Below are positions 22,268-34,248 of a DNA stretch of 64,000 bases, piece by piece. The translations under genes and the position numbers were made by a program. Positions within the stretch are counted from its first letter, which is position 1, and the number at the start of each line of letters is the position of its first letter. Source of the stretch: Glebionis coronaria (lineage: Eukaryota > Streptophyta > Magnoliopsida > Asterales > Asteraceae); contig CM046876.1 in assembly GCA_025667525.1 (NCBI GenBank), positions 16,913,320 through 16,977,319 on the forward strand, read 5' to 3'. Under the pieces are notes generated by a model, which did not search any database, was not told where the DNA came from, and saw nothing but the letters and a program-made list of their open reading frames with translations.

Positions 22268-25200
22268 TGAGTGACCCAGAGAACCATTTTCAAACAAATG
22301 AAATGTACAAAAACTTTTCAATTAGGCCAGAAGGAGAGGATTTTGATATTGCATTATATGATAATTCAACATCTTCGATTATTTTTTGATTTTTTTTTTC
22401 AATTGACTAATTCAAGGTTTGTACTATGTTTCCAGAAACATACAACGAGTTTATTTTCTTTTTAGGTGCATTACTACGGGAAGTTCACATATTCGCCCAA
22501 TAAGCAGTATGTTGATGGTGAGGTTTGGTTTGTTGAAATGATTGAGGAATCAACATTTAAGATTGATATTTTTTTATTTTGTGTTAAATAGTCTAGGTTA
22601 TGAAATGCAAACTGAGGTGCGTTTTTACTACAAGTTACCATTGAAAAACCTAGATATAGGCATTAAACCTTTGATCAATGATAAAGACTTTATAAGCCTG
22701 TTAAGTTATGTGAATATTCATAAGATAATGTATGTGTATGTTGAGATTGTTGAAAAGGAAGATGGTAACTCTGATGATGATTCTGAGTCTGAAAGTGATA
22801 ATGAGGATGAGCTGCAAGATGAGGATCACATAGTTGATGAGGTTGAAGTGAATATGGATAATTTTAGGTTTGAAATAGGAGATGATTTGAATGAGCCTGT
22901 TGAACCTCCTATTCAACCTAATGTTAATGTCATAGAGGATGATGCTTTAGAAGTGTTAGATTTTGATAGTTTAGATAGTGATTTAGAGGATGATACACCA
23001 CAAAATGCACTTAGTTTAGGTCTTAGAAAGTTAAAAAAATAAACACAAGTCCTCTTGTTCCAAGATTAGCTTTTATGTTGGTAAGGAATATCCAAATAGG
23101 GATATAACAAAGGACTTGATAAGAACACATACTGTTGAAACAAGGAGGAATCTGCATTTCCTTAGGAATGATAAGAGAAGAATTAGAGTCATTTGCAATG
23201 GTGTTGTGCCTATTTTAAACAATTCCAATGTCCAAGAACCAGGGGCAATTGTGAAAAGGGAAAAAAAGTTGTTGGTAGTGCAGAAGAAGACAAAATTAGC
23301 TGCCCATGGGTATTATATTTATCTATTAGTCATAAAGGGAAGTGGCTGGTCAAAACTTTAAAAGATAAACACAAATGCCTTCAATCCAGAAAGAATAAAT
23401 TATGCACATCCACTTTCCTTTAGAAACATATCACAGATCTACTATCCATGAATCCAAAAATGCTTGTAAAAGCCATTCAAGAACAAATGCACAAGAGATT
23501 TCATGTTACTATTTCAAAAGATAAGGCTTTTAGAGCAAATTCAAAGGCACAAGTTTATTTGAAAGGAGATGTCCAGGTTCAATACTCTTTGCTAAGAGAT
23601 TACTGTAATGAGCTACAAAGATGTAACCCAGGCACCAAAGTCAAAATAGATTTTTATGGTGAAGAAAATCTTGAGGTTAGCACTAGGATGTTTAGAAGAA
23701 TATATGTATCCTTAGGGCCACTGAAAAGAGGTTTTAGAGCAATTGGTAGGGAACTGCTAGGACTAGATGGAGCTTTTATGAGAGGGCATTATCTTGGACA
23801 ATTGCTAACAGTTGTTGGGGTGGATGCCAATCATGATATTTACCCTTTGGCATATGGGATTGTAGAATCAGAAAACCAATAATCATGGACTTGGTTTTTA
23901 AAGTGTTTGGGTGATGATTTGGAACTCTACAGCAATTCAAACTTCACTTTCATTTCAGACAGGCAAAAGGTAACTAATTAATTACATTCATTATATTTAT
24001 TCTATCCAAAGTAGTAGTTCTAATCTAATGTATGTACTCTGTATGTATGTAAGGATTATTACCAGCACTTGCTAAGCTTTTTCCAGCTGCTGAGCACAGA
24101 TATTGTGTGAGGCACATCAATGAGAACATGAACCAAACCTGGAAAGGGGCTGAGTATAAAGAAAGGCTTTAGAAGTGTGCAACATCAACAACAGTTGTTA
24201 GGTTTGAAAGAAATATGGACGAGTTGAAAAAATACAACAAGAACTGTTATGAATGGTTAAGCAAGATAGCACCTGAACATTGGTGCAGAGCATACCTTTC
24301 AGGTATTTACATCTCTAAATATTAACACTATATATTTTGTACATTGACTACTTTCTAAAATTTTCATATGACCATTTGTTTAGGAAGAGCACACTGTGAT
24401 GTCTTGATAAACAATGTATGTGAAGTCTTCAATAGGCAATTGCTAGATGCGAGGGATAGTCCCATCATAACTGCTCTAGAATATGTAAGAGAATACTTAA
24501 TGTAGAGAATTGTCATTGTACAAAAGGTGATTGAGAAGTGTGATGGTCCACTTACTCCAGCTATAGCTAAGATTTTTGATAAGATTAAGTTGGCTGCCAC
24601 ACAGTGTTCAGTTGATTGGAATGGGTCAGAGTTAGATCAGGTTAAGGGTCCAGTCACAGGTCCAAATCAAGAGCAGTATGTAGTAAAATTGGTCCAAAAG
24701 ACTTGTATTTGTAGGAGGTGGGAAATTTCTGGCATCCCTTGTAAGCATGCCATTGCCGCCATTCATGATATGGCAGACAATGGTTATGAAGTTGGTATAC
24801 CTAAAGATTGGGTACATGAATCCTATAAGCTTCAAACCTGGTTGAATGTATACTCTCACAAGATAAATCTAGTCAATGGAAGGGATATGTGGGCTAAGTT
24901 TGACTGTCCAACAACATTGCTACCACCCAAAGTTCACCCACAAATTGGAAGGCCACCAAAATTAAGAAAGAAGAGCAAAGGTGAAATTGAAATGGTCAAA
25001 GAAGGTAAGCTCACTAGAAAAGGTAAAAGTGTTACTTGTAGCAATTGTCTTGGTACAAGTCACAATAAAAAGGGGTGAAAAGTATTTCAAGTAATGTAGG
25101 GCATAGTGCACAAGCTGATGGAGGTCAAACTTCACAACATGTTGGAGGTAAAAGTACACCAGTTGCTGGAGTGCAAATTTAAACACCTGCAACTCAAAGT

Positions 25201-25464
25201 ACACCAGCTGCTGGAGTGCCAAGTTCACAACCTGCAACTAAAAAGACACCTGCTGCAACTCAAAAAACACCAGCTGATGGAGGTCACCTGTCACATCCTG
25301 CTACTCAAGGACAAAGTTCACAACAAGCTACTCAAGGAGAAAGCTCACAAGCTGTTACTAAAGGAAAAAGAAACAAGAGAACTTCAAGTGCCGCTACTCA
25401 AAGTTCACAGCCACTACTTACAAGGGGCAAAAAGACTAAAATGACTGCAAGAAGAATGAAATGA
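22268..25464 (+). pseudogene. MULE transposase (mudrA-like), broken
   Basis: Encodes the nuclear DDE transposase that would cut and join MULE ends. From ATG 22268 a short exon is followed by an intron-like T-rich gap ending TTTTTAG near 22465. Then come a PB1-like N-terminal domain and an acidic linker (to 23042), the Mutator DNA-binding domain (FYVGKEYPNRDITKDLIRTH near 23065), the MULE catalytic domain (LDGAFMRGHYLGQLLTVVGV near 23765, with further catalytic context FISDRQK near 23955), a SWIM zinc finger CICRRWEISGIPCKH (near 24700-24750) and a CCHC knuckle CSNCLGTSHNKKG (near 25040), whose last Cys is replaced by TGA. A PAT/TPAA-rich tail follows to 25464. GT...AG intron-like gaps lie at about 23970-24053 and 24302-24383. 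Frameshifts (about 23042, 23250) and stops (23422, 23882, about 24170, about 24503, 25078) inactivate it. Confidence 0.88.
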
Positions 25465-25729
25465 ACGTGTTTCTTTTGTGTAATGTTTCCAAGGATAATG
25501 GTTTGTGTGTTATGACTTTTATTCCACAACTTGTTACTATGCTACTATGTTTGGTTCAAACACTTGTGTTTCAATGTTTTAATTATGAATGTTATGTTGA
25601 CTTTTGTTTTACTATTATAAATGGTAAAAGTCTTTATGACTTTTGTGTTACTGTTATGAAGGTAGTAATTTGTGCAATGTTTCTTTATGAGTTTTAGTTC
25701 ACTGTCCATACTCAGTCATAACAATTCAT
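25465..25729 (+). other. 3' flank of the MULE transposase gene
   Basis: AT-rich non-coding sequence after the last codon of the transposase, up to the copia insertion site. The MULE resumes at 47969. Confidence 0.55.
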
Positions 25730-25734
25730 GGTTG

Positions 25735-26262
25735 TGTTGATCCCAAACTTAGATCGATTAGCTTTGTGTATACGAGATTAGATCAAGTAATACACGTAGA
25801 GAAACCTTTGTATATGCTTTGTAAATCTAAGTGTTATGCGGAATTTAACACTTAAACAAGAACACACAAGATATAAACAAACTTTCAGTTTGATTATCAA
25901 TGTCGAACTTGCTTACAATGAAAGATGTTTATGAACGAAAACTTATGTAAAAACTTATATCAAACATTAACCTAAAGGCCTTCTTTTATAGATACAAGAA
26001 GCCTTGTACAATAAGCTACGTATCAACTATTCTAGGTAAAGATAAACATAGAAAATACATTGTCGTTTCTATCCTTACTAGAAGTATTCTAGAATATAAT
26101 AAATGTGTAGATTATATCTTCCATCAGTGCTTGTCTTCAATGTGTCAACGCTTGACTTTAACTTGTCAACGCTTGAGCTGTCAGCGCTTACATTGTTCTT
26201 GTCAACGCTTGTTTTGTTCTTGTCAGCGCTCAAGTGATTCTGGCCTTAATTTATTCCCAACA
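25735..26262 (-). repeat. 3' LTR of copia element (minus orientation)
   Basis: 528 bp, TGTTGATCCC...TTCCCAACA. It contains six copies of the TGTCARCGCT motif between 26123 and 26232. Confidence 0.93.
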
Positions 26263-26280
26263 ATCCTCCCCTAAACTTGA
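26263..26280 (-). other. Polypurine tract of copia element
   Basis: On the minus strand TCAAGTTTAGGGGAGGAT directly precedes the 3' LTR. It would prime plus-strand DNA synthesis. Confidence 0.8.
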
Positions 26281-26314
26281 TATCCACTCCTATGATCAAG
26301 TTTCTGAATAAGCA

Positions 26315-29300
26315 TTAAGAACTAGGAGGAGTCTGACAAATCTTCTCATATTGGTAATGAATAAATCTGATCAAATCCTTTGCCACGTCACTTGAATAAT
26401 CTATCTCCAGCTGAGTGTCCTTCATCTTTTCCAAAACAGCCTTGGATATGGAATACTGAGCATCCACAAGTAGATACTCATCAAACTTTGTAGAACTCAA
26501 ATGGTATACACCAGCAGCTGAATATAACCTCCATTGAAGACCACTGAGGTCATCTTCAAGATCCTTCCAAATTTCAGGATCTTCCTCTTTTGTCCCACAC
26601 ATTCTTTTGAATGTGGTCCAAAGTTTTATTCCTTTAGCTGAAGTTGGTGCTTCAGCCTCATACTTGGTCTCCAGCAACCTCCAAAGGTCCACCAAGTCTT
26701 CTCTATCACAACTTGCAAATAAAGATATGAGAGTGGTAAAAGTGTGTACCTCCTTGCCAAATCTGCCAATCTTCCAGAATCCACATTCATCTTCTTCATA
26801 GCTCACAATTGGATTCCTGGAATCTAATGGTAACACTTGCACCATATCTGAAGCTTCTAATGGGGAGAGCTTGAGGCTCTTTCTTATAACTGCTTCACTT
26901 GGATATAGTGGATTCATATCTTTTGGAAACTCAAATTTAAATCCCTTCTTCACTGGCCTGGGAATCATCATAGCTTTCTTGATTTCCATTTCTTCTGCAA
27001 GTTGCTCCTTTCTTTCATCTGAAAGAAGTCTGAGAGTGTTTGCTTCCTGCACTCTCACCCAAATGGGATAAGCCCTATGTTCCAACTCATCAAATGTCAA
27101 AGCCTTCAACTTCTGATGTGTCCATCCAACTCCATGACATCTGAGCAACATAAAATAGAGCTCTCTTCTATCCCTTTTCAATTTTGAGAGAATATTGCTT
27201 GCCTTGTGTTTCAATATTACCTTACAATCCTTCTGAACTCTAAGAAGAAGCTCCAAACCCCATATTTGATCTGAAATGGTCAAGTCTGGATTATCCATGC
27301 AGCTTTCTTCCACAGAATTGTACATTTGAACCACCTCTGGCATGTCAAAGTCAACCTGCAATTTCAATTCTCTCAACTTTTCCCTAGCAAGCTCATCACC
27401 ATACTCAAGCCTTTCAGGTTCTATAATCATCACACTTGAGTCTGAGCTAGCTCCATCACTTTCTTCTTCAAAAGTCACAACAAATGGTGACTTTTCCTTT
27501 TCACCTTGTTCCATCATTTGTTCAGCCAATCTTCTATCAAATTCAACTTGGGCTGCATCCTTTGGAACAATTTCTTCTACCAATTTACCCTTACCCTTAT
27601 CTGATTGTGTAATGGTTGGTAAGGTAGATGGTAATACCTGAGTAGAAACTTCCTTGATGATAGATGATGACTGGGATACATCACCTTCATGTGCAGGTCT
27701 GTCAACGCCCAAATTTATCCTATCAGCGCCCAAAATACTTCTATCAGCGTCCAAATTTGCCTTGTCAACGCTCAAATATTTTTCCTCAGCGCCTTGTGTA
27801 ACCTCTCTCAACATAGCTGTAAATGATAAATTTAGATTGGTTGGAGAGATTAAGGACGTATCAAAACCTGTTTGTTCCTTCAAAGTTGTAAGGGCTTCAG
27901 CAACATCCATTGATTGACCATCTTGACTGCCCTTATCACTCAGATTTCTTTGATCTTCCTCCCCTTTGGAAGACTCCTCCATACCCCTTCTAACATGATC
28001 ACTTTCCAAAACAACAATCATCTCCCTCAATTGCTTGAGCTCAAGGCCTTGAGAGCTGACAATTTGTACTAAGTCTGCATTTTGCTTTTGCAAGCTAATG
28101 CAGACTGCCGTCAATTCCATAAGAGTCATTGGTTCCAGTCTGCCCTCTTCTAAAATGGGGATTGGACCTCCCAAGTCAGATTCATTGGGCATGGATGAGG
28201 ACTTAATAATGGTGGGACTGCCTTGGCCAGCATCTAAGCCAGAACCAATAGTCCCAGCCTCATCCAGGTCACCAGCCACACTTGTGGTGGTGGTTCTCTC
28301 TGCTTCATGGCTAGGACCACCAGAGAAGAACACTCTAGTAGTCCTTTGTCATTTCATCAACCTATATTCAGGTGGTGTGGAAGATGGTGTGGAAGAATGG
28401 GTAGATATGGGTTGGTTAAGGGGTGTTTGGGATTGTGAAGGTTGTGTGTCAACGTTGGAAATAGGCACATCAACGCCAACATTTGATGTGTCAGCGTCAA
28501 AGGGTTCTTGGTCAATTTGCATTTGTTCAGGTGAGGGTAAAGGTTCAGGAATGGGTTCAAGTTGTGGTTGAGGGTCAATTTGAGGTTGGGGGTCTGGTTG
28601 GGGTTGTGCTGCTGCAATAACAGCAAGCATGGCTGGGGTTAAAGGTAAGTCTCTATGGGGTGGTGAATTCATCTTTGTAAAAATAGCTTTCTTTTGCTCA
28701 GGGATCTTATAAAAATCATTGTGATCCCTTGAGCAGTAACCTTGATCATCAAAAATCATTTGCAGAAAACGGGGATAAGCTAAAGTCATTTTTGTCCCCT
28801 TGTTTTTACACATCCCTTCAAAAATCATTTTAGAATAGTTATATTTTTGCCCTGTTGCAATGCACACAATAGCACTTGCAATAGATCTATTGATCTCATT
28901 GTGTGCAGTACATTTGGGACTCAAACATTGAAGGAGGATGTGGATGAGGTACTTCCAGGCTGGGGGAAATTCCTGCTTATGATACTTATTAAGAGTACCT
29001 TCATCAGGAAAAGGATATTCCAAATCCATAAGCCCTTGTTCTATTTCATTTATGCGAAGGATGGCTACACCATCAGCATCATCAAGATGCAAGGCTTGGC
29101 GGACCAAGGCCTCAGTAACCACCCAAGACCTCCCATGAACAATAGAAGTCAATGTGGTCACTCCATTAATTGTTGAGGAACTGATAGTGTTCCAAAACTG
29201 CTTAATGTGTGTGACTGGAATGAGTGGTGCATGAGAAAGAGCATACCTTAATGGGGATACGTTCAAATACGCCACCATTTGTGTGTATTGAGGAAACAGA

Positions 29301-29386
29301 GTATCATCAGCAGCAAGATAAGCAATCATGTTGTGTTGAGACTTGAACCCCAATTCCAATTCTGCTGAGTTAAACTTTGGTGCCAT
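26315..29386 (-). pseudogene. env-like extra ORF of SIRE/Maximus copia element, one in-frame stop
   Basis: From ATG 29384-29386 (MAPKFNSAELELGF) the frame runs to 26315, 1024 codons, broken only by TGA at 28349-28351. The first 345 codons hold a conserved globular region (about residues 1-240: LAADDTLFPQYTQ, HIKQFWNTI, EFPPAWKYLIHILLQCLSPK) and then a Pro/Gln repeat. The second part (672 codons) is charged, with a heptad-like helix near 28060-28110, an acidic middle, and a C-terminal domain with KLWTTFKRMCGTKEED. I recognise it as the extra 3' ORF of Asteraceae SIRE-type elements, often called env-like. I see no clear signal peptide or transmembrane segment, so an envelope role is doubtful. 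The middle carries an ADRSILGADRINLGVDR repeat encoded by the ARCGYTGACA motif. The TGA may be a mutation or a readthrough site. Confidence 0.72.
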
Positions 29387-30645
29387 TGATGAAAGCTGTT
29401 AATTTTAAGTGTAGAAGATGAAGTTGAGAAGAGAAAAGTGTTAGATAAGAATTATAGATACCCTGTTTAAAATAGGAGCCAAATTTATAGGAGAGAAAGA
29501 ATGCATGTGATTGGCCCAAAAATAGGCAAAGATTTTTCAAAAATCAATCATGAAAATATTGAAAAAGTTATAGTTTATCTCATGCATTAAATGAAAGTAA
29601 CAACTCCTAAAATTACGGCTTGAAAATATGTCAAAAAGTAACAATTGGGTAGGTCCCATTGAGTGTCAACGGTCAAAAATAACCTATCAACGCCCAACGG
29701 CTATAATCTTGTCAACGTTTGCCTAAAGCCATGTCAGCGTCCAATTTGGTCACAACAACGCTTGGAAATTTCTTGTCAGCGTCCAAAAATAAAATTATTT
29801 TAAAAAAAAATGAAGGATGACCTTAACAAGTAATTTATCCTAGAGAAGATAACCAAAAGCTGATAATTATTATAGGGCGGCAAGCACTATCCAGTTATGC
29901 ACACTTGCATAAGCAAGATAGACATAACAGTCCTCTAGTGTCCCTTGCTAACCAAAATTCTTAACAACAAAGTTACCTTATAAAATCCTTGTTACTCCCA
30001 GGTAAATCCCATATCAAAGTTATTCCCAAGTCTCCCAACAGACCACAACCAATTCTAGGCCAAAAATGTCTTGGCAACATGCAAAGTTGATATACTATGC
30101 ATGCTACAGTGCCTCATGGTTTAGTAAAACTAACCCATACTCACCTGTGGACACAATCTAGAATTGTGATAATAGTATCATATGGATACCCAAACATCCT
30201 AAAGGTTCCTAAAACCTCCCCTTAAACTATGATACAAAAAGTTTGCTAAAATCATGCATGAACATAAAAAATTTATGTCAAGATAGGAATGAAACATTCC
30301 AACCATCATCCATAAATAAAAACTTGTTCAAATGCTTCTCCATTGATCCATAAGCAACTCTGTATCCAATGGTATACTGCTAACACCATCTGCACATTTA
30401 GATTGAAAACCACAAAACTAACATTGTTGCTGACAACGCCCCGATAACACATGACAGCGTTGAGGGAAGCTTTGTCAGCGTTAGACAATTATATTGCTGA
30501 CAACGTTGCAAACACACTTATCAGCGTTCAAGCAACCTTTGTCAGTGTTAGAAAAATATAGTGGAAAATCTAAATCATCAATAAGACCAATAATAATAAT
30601 GCATCATCCTGTACATACTTTTACAAAAAGAATCCAAAACACATA
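29387..30645 (-). other. Spacer between RNase H and env-like ORF
   Basis: Non-coding 1.26 kb. It holds two clusters of the TGTCARCGYT motif (about 29664-29785 and 30430-30550, some 12 copies). No ORF with a domain. Confidence 0.65.
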
Positions 30646-32868
30646 TTATGTGAGATTAACCATTCCAATACTTGTTACCAAGTATTGAAATCTCCCAGCA
30701 TCAAAAGGTTTAGTTAATAAATCTGACACATTTTCCTCAGTGTCAACCCTATCTGGTTGTATTAAACCTTTCTCAAAGCAATCTCTTATAAAATGGTGTC
30801 TAATTTCTATGTGTTTAGTTTTAGAATGATGTACAGGATTCTTAATGATGCATAAAGTACTATTATTGTCAACAAATATCTTAGTATGCATGAAATTATA
30901 CCCATAGTCCAATAGCTGGTTCTGAATCCACAACACTTGACCACAACAAGCATCTGCAGCCACATACTCAGCTTCAGTTGTAGAATTAGCCACCACTGTT
31001 TGTTTCTTGCATTGCCAAGATATCAACCTACTCCCAAGAAACTGTCATCCACCAGTTATGGATTTCCTATCAAACTTATCACCTCTATAATCACTATCTG
31101 AATATGCAATCAGCTCCAAGGGTGAATCCTTTGGGTACCACAAACCAAGACTGGGGTAACATCTTAGGTACCTAAAGATCCTCTTCACAGCATAAAGGTG
31201 ACATTCTTTGGGAGTCACTTGATGGCGTGCACAAGCACACACAACAAACATAATATCAGGTCTGGAGGCAGTAAGATACATCAAGGATCCAATCATGGAT
31301 CTATAGTGCCTGACATCAACATCTTTCCCATCTCCAATCTTTCCCCAAGGGTGTTCTCTATCCATAGGAGTAGTAGCCCTCTTTTCATGTGGAGAAAAGC
31401 CAAACTTCTTCAAGATCTCAGCAACATATTTGTCCTGGGAGATGAAGATACCATCTTCTTTCTGCTGAACTTGTAAACCAAGAAAGAAGTTCATCTCCCC
31501 CATAACACTCATCTTGAATTTGTCTGTCATAAGCTTGGAGAAATCCTCACTCATTTTTGGATCAGTAGACCCAAAAATGATATCATCAACATAGACCTGA
31601 ACAAGCAACACATCCTTGCCTTTCTTCTTTGTAAATAGTGTCTGATCTATGGTGCCCCTCTTGAATCCATTGTCCATCAAATAGGTAGACAGAGTACCAT
31701 ACCATGCTCTAGGGGCTTGATGAAGGCCATACATAGCCTTTTTGACTCTATACACTTTATCTGGATGCTCTGGATCCTCAAAACCAGGAGGTTGCATCAC
31801 ATAAACTTCCTCAATAATAGTTCCATAGAGGAAAGCACTCTTGACATCCATTTGATAGACTGTGAAGCCCATGCAGTATGCATAGGCTAGAAAAATCCTA
31901 ATAGCCTCAATCCTTGCAACTGGTGCAAAGACCTCCTCATAGTCTATCCCCTCCTCTTGTGTATAACCTTGAGCCACTAACCTTGCCTTGTTTCTGACCA
32001 CAATACCTCTTTCATCTCTTTTGTTCCTGAGAACCCATCTTGTCCCAATAGGTCTGACATATCTAGGACAATCAACCAGCTCCCAAACATCCTGAATTGC
32101 AAATTGGTGAAGCTCATCCTGCATTGCTTCCACCCAACTTGGTTCTTTGAGAGCATCAAATATTTTCTTGGGTTTTTCTTGTGATAGAAAACATGCAAAC
32201 AAACATGCTTGCACAAGAGGGGTATCAACCTTCTTGTGAATATTGGCAATAAACCCACCAAGACCTTGATGAGATCTTCTAGTCTGAACTGGAGTCATAA
32301 TATCACCAATGATCTGAGATGTGGGGTGATTCTTCATTGTGGAAGTGAGAACCCCTCCTTCAAAAAGTCTGGTGTCCTCAACCTCATGCTCCATGTTGCC
32401 AATATCTTCTTCATCAGACTCTCTTATATCAACATAAGGATGACCTTCTTCATAAGAATTGGAAGGTTCACCTTGTTCAAAAGTGGAAGAGAAAAGATGT
32501 GCAAAGGTGTTGTCAACGTCTGAACCTTGATTGTCAGCGCTTGGGCTAACAACGTTTGAACTGTTGTTGTAAACGTCTGAGCCATCAACGTCTGAATTGG
32601 TCTTGTCAGCGCTAGATTTGCCTTTGTCAGCGCCTGAAGAACCATGCATGTTTGTATCTGGTGGTACTTGGAAACCATCATTATCTTGTCCAACAGCAGC
32701 AGCAAAAGCATCTGTCCAAATGGGAATTGTGACATATTCAAATGTAGGAGATGCCTTTTCTGCTTGTGATCCAACCTTCTCATGAACCTGTGTACCTGAA
32801 ACATTAACAACTTGTTCCTCCACAACATTTGAAGTTACCTTCACAATGTCTGGATTAGTGATAGGCAT
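30646..32868 (-). pseudogene. pol: copia reverse transcriptase and RNase H, broken
   Basis: Copies element RNA into DNA in virus-like particles. Reading the minus strand from 32868, a variable linker (with GTCARCGYT-encoded Asp-rich repeats near 32510-32640) leads to the RT core: [44 protein letters not shown], then [13 protein letters not shown] and the catalytic YVDD at 31582-31593. RNase H follows with [20 protein letters not shown] and IFVDNNSTLCIIKNPVHH, ending with NLT at 30648. A TGA at 31045-31047 sits where relatives have Cys (TGG-stop-QFLG), splitting RT from RNase H in the same frame. The RT part is otherwise open for 607 codons. Confidence 0.92.
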
Positions 32869-32907
32869 ATAATTTAAAGTTCTAGATTAGGGTTCCAAAT
32901 CAAACAA

Positions 32908-34248
32908 CTAATTAGGACCACTCTCAGGATCACTAGGTTTATTCTCTAAGAACCTAACATGTACTCTCTCAACTATACGTTTGTCCTCTTTAAGATAAAC
33001 CCTATAACCCTTGCTCTGGACTGAATACCCCATGAAGTAACCCTCATCACCTTTTGCACTAAATTTCCCTAAGGCATCACTAGTATCCAAAGCTACTACA
33101 TGACAACCAAAAGGTCTAAGAAAACCAATATTAGGTTTTCTTCCCCAAAGTAACTCATAAGGTGTTTTGTTCTGAATTTTGTTAACCAATGCTCTATTTT
33201 GCACATAGCATGCTGTATTAACAGCTTCAGCCCAAAAGGCTATAGGAAAGTGAGCATCAGCCAACATTGTTCTGGCTGCTTCAATTAGGGTTCTATTTTT
33301 CCTCTCAGCAACCCCATTTTGTTGTGGGGTTCTAGCAATAATGAATTGCCTAGTAATTCCTTTCCTGGCACAAAAATCATCTAGCTTCTTGTTCCTAAAT
33401 TCTCCACCATTATCACTCCTAAGCATTTTAACTTCATATCTAGACCTTTTCTCAATCTGAGTGATAAACTCAATAAGAACATCAGCTGTGTCACTCTTCA
33501 TGGCTAGAAAGAATGTTCAAGTAAACCTAGAAAAGTCATCTGTGACAACAAAGCAATATGACTTACCATTCAAACTCTCTATATTTGTTGGACCAAAGAG
33601 GTCCATGTGAAGCATATGAAGAGGTCTGGAACTAGTATGCACCTGTTTGGACTTAAATGAGACCTTGTGCTGCTTGCCTTTAAGACATGCAACACAAGAG
33701 TGGTCATTGTGGAAGGCCTTCTCAGGCAAACCATCAACTAAACCAAGCCTCACAAGCCTATTTATATTTTTAAAATTTATGTGCCCTAGTCTCCTGTGCC
33801 ACAAATTACTCTCATCTACTGAGGCCTTAGCATAAAAACAAGACATATTTGTATTCATTTTAATCCCATTTAGATTCTCATTATATATGTCCTTATGCCT
33901 AGGTGTTCTATACTCAATATATTTCTCATCAAGGATCTTAAAATCCTTGCTTAACACCAAACACTCAGTATCAGTAAAAAGAACCTTATTTTTGTTATCA
34001 CAAACTTGTGATACACTAAACAGATTATAATCCAGTTCTTTTACCAGGAAGACGTTCTCAAAATGCAGATTATTGGTGAGAAGGGTTCCTTTGCCTGTGA
34101 TAGTCCCATATCCACCTCCAAAGTATACCTTATCACCATCTTTAATAGGGGTGAAATTCGTCAGATAGTCTTCCTTTCCTGTCATGTGCCTTGAGCATCC
34201 ACTATCCCAATATCCATAATCATTGATCTGTCTTTGAATGCCCTGCAC
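32908..34248 (-). pseudogene. pol: copia protease, gag-pre-integrase and integrase, broken
   Basis: Protease active site DSGCSRHMTG near 34185-34210, GAG-pre-integrase zinc motif (LWHRRLGHINFKN ... CVACLKGK) near 33690-33800, then the integrase core: HMDLFGP (first Asp) near 33595, LRSDNGGEF (second Asp) near 33405, QQNGVAERKNRT (Glu) near 33300-33320. Integrase would insert the cDNA into the host chromosome. A TGA at about 33517-33519 replaces the expected Trp in FSRFT-W-TFF. A TAG after ESGPN at 32908-32910 replaces another Trp, and a TAA follows, so the frame does not continue into RT. Three otherwise long open segments remain. Confidence 0.9.

Noticed and set aside
25106..25444. 112-codon ORF rich in Leu/His/Lys after the MULE transposase
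   Set aside because: Out-of-frame translation of the PAT/TPAA-rich transposase tail, which is the sensible frame.
25465..25697. 78-codon hydrophobic Cys-rich ORF after the transposase
   Set aside because: AT-rich 3' flank; no domain and no codon bias.
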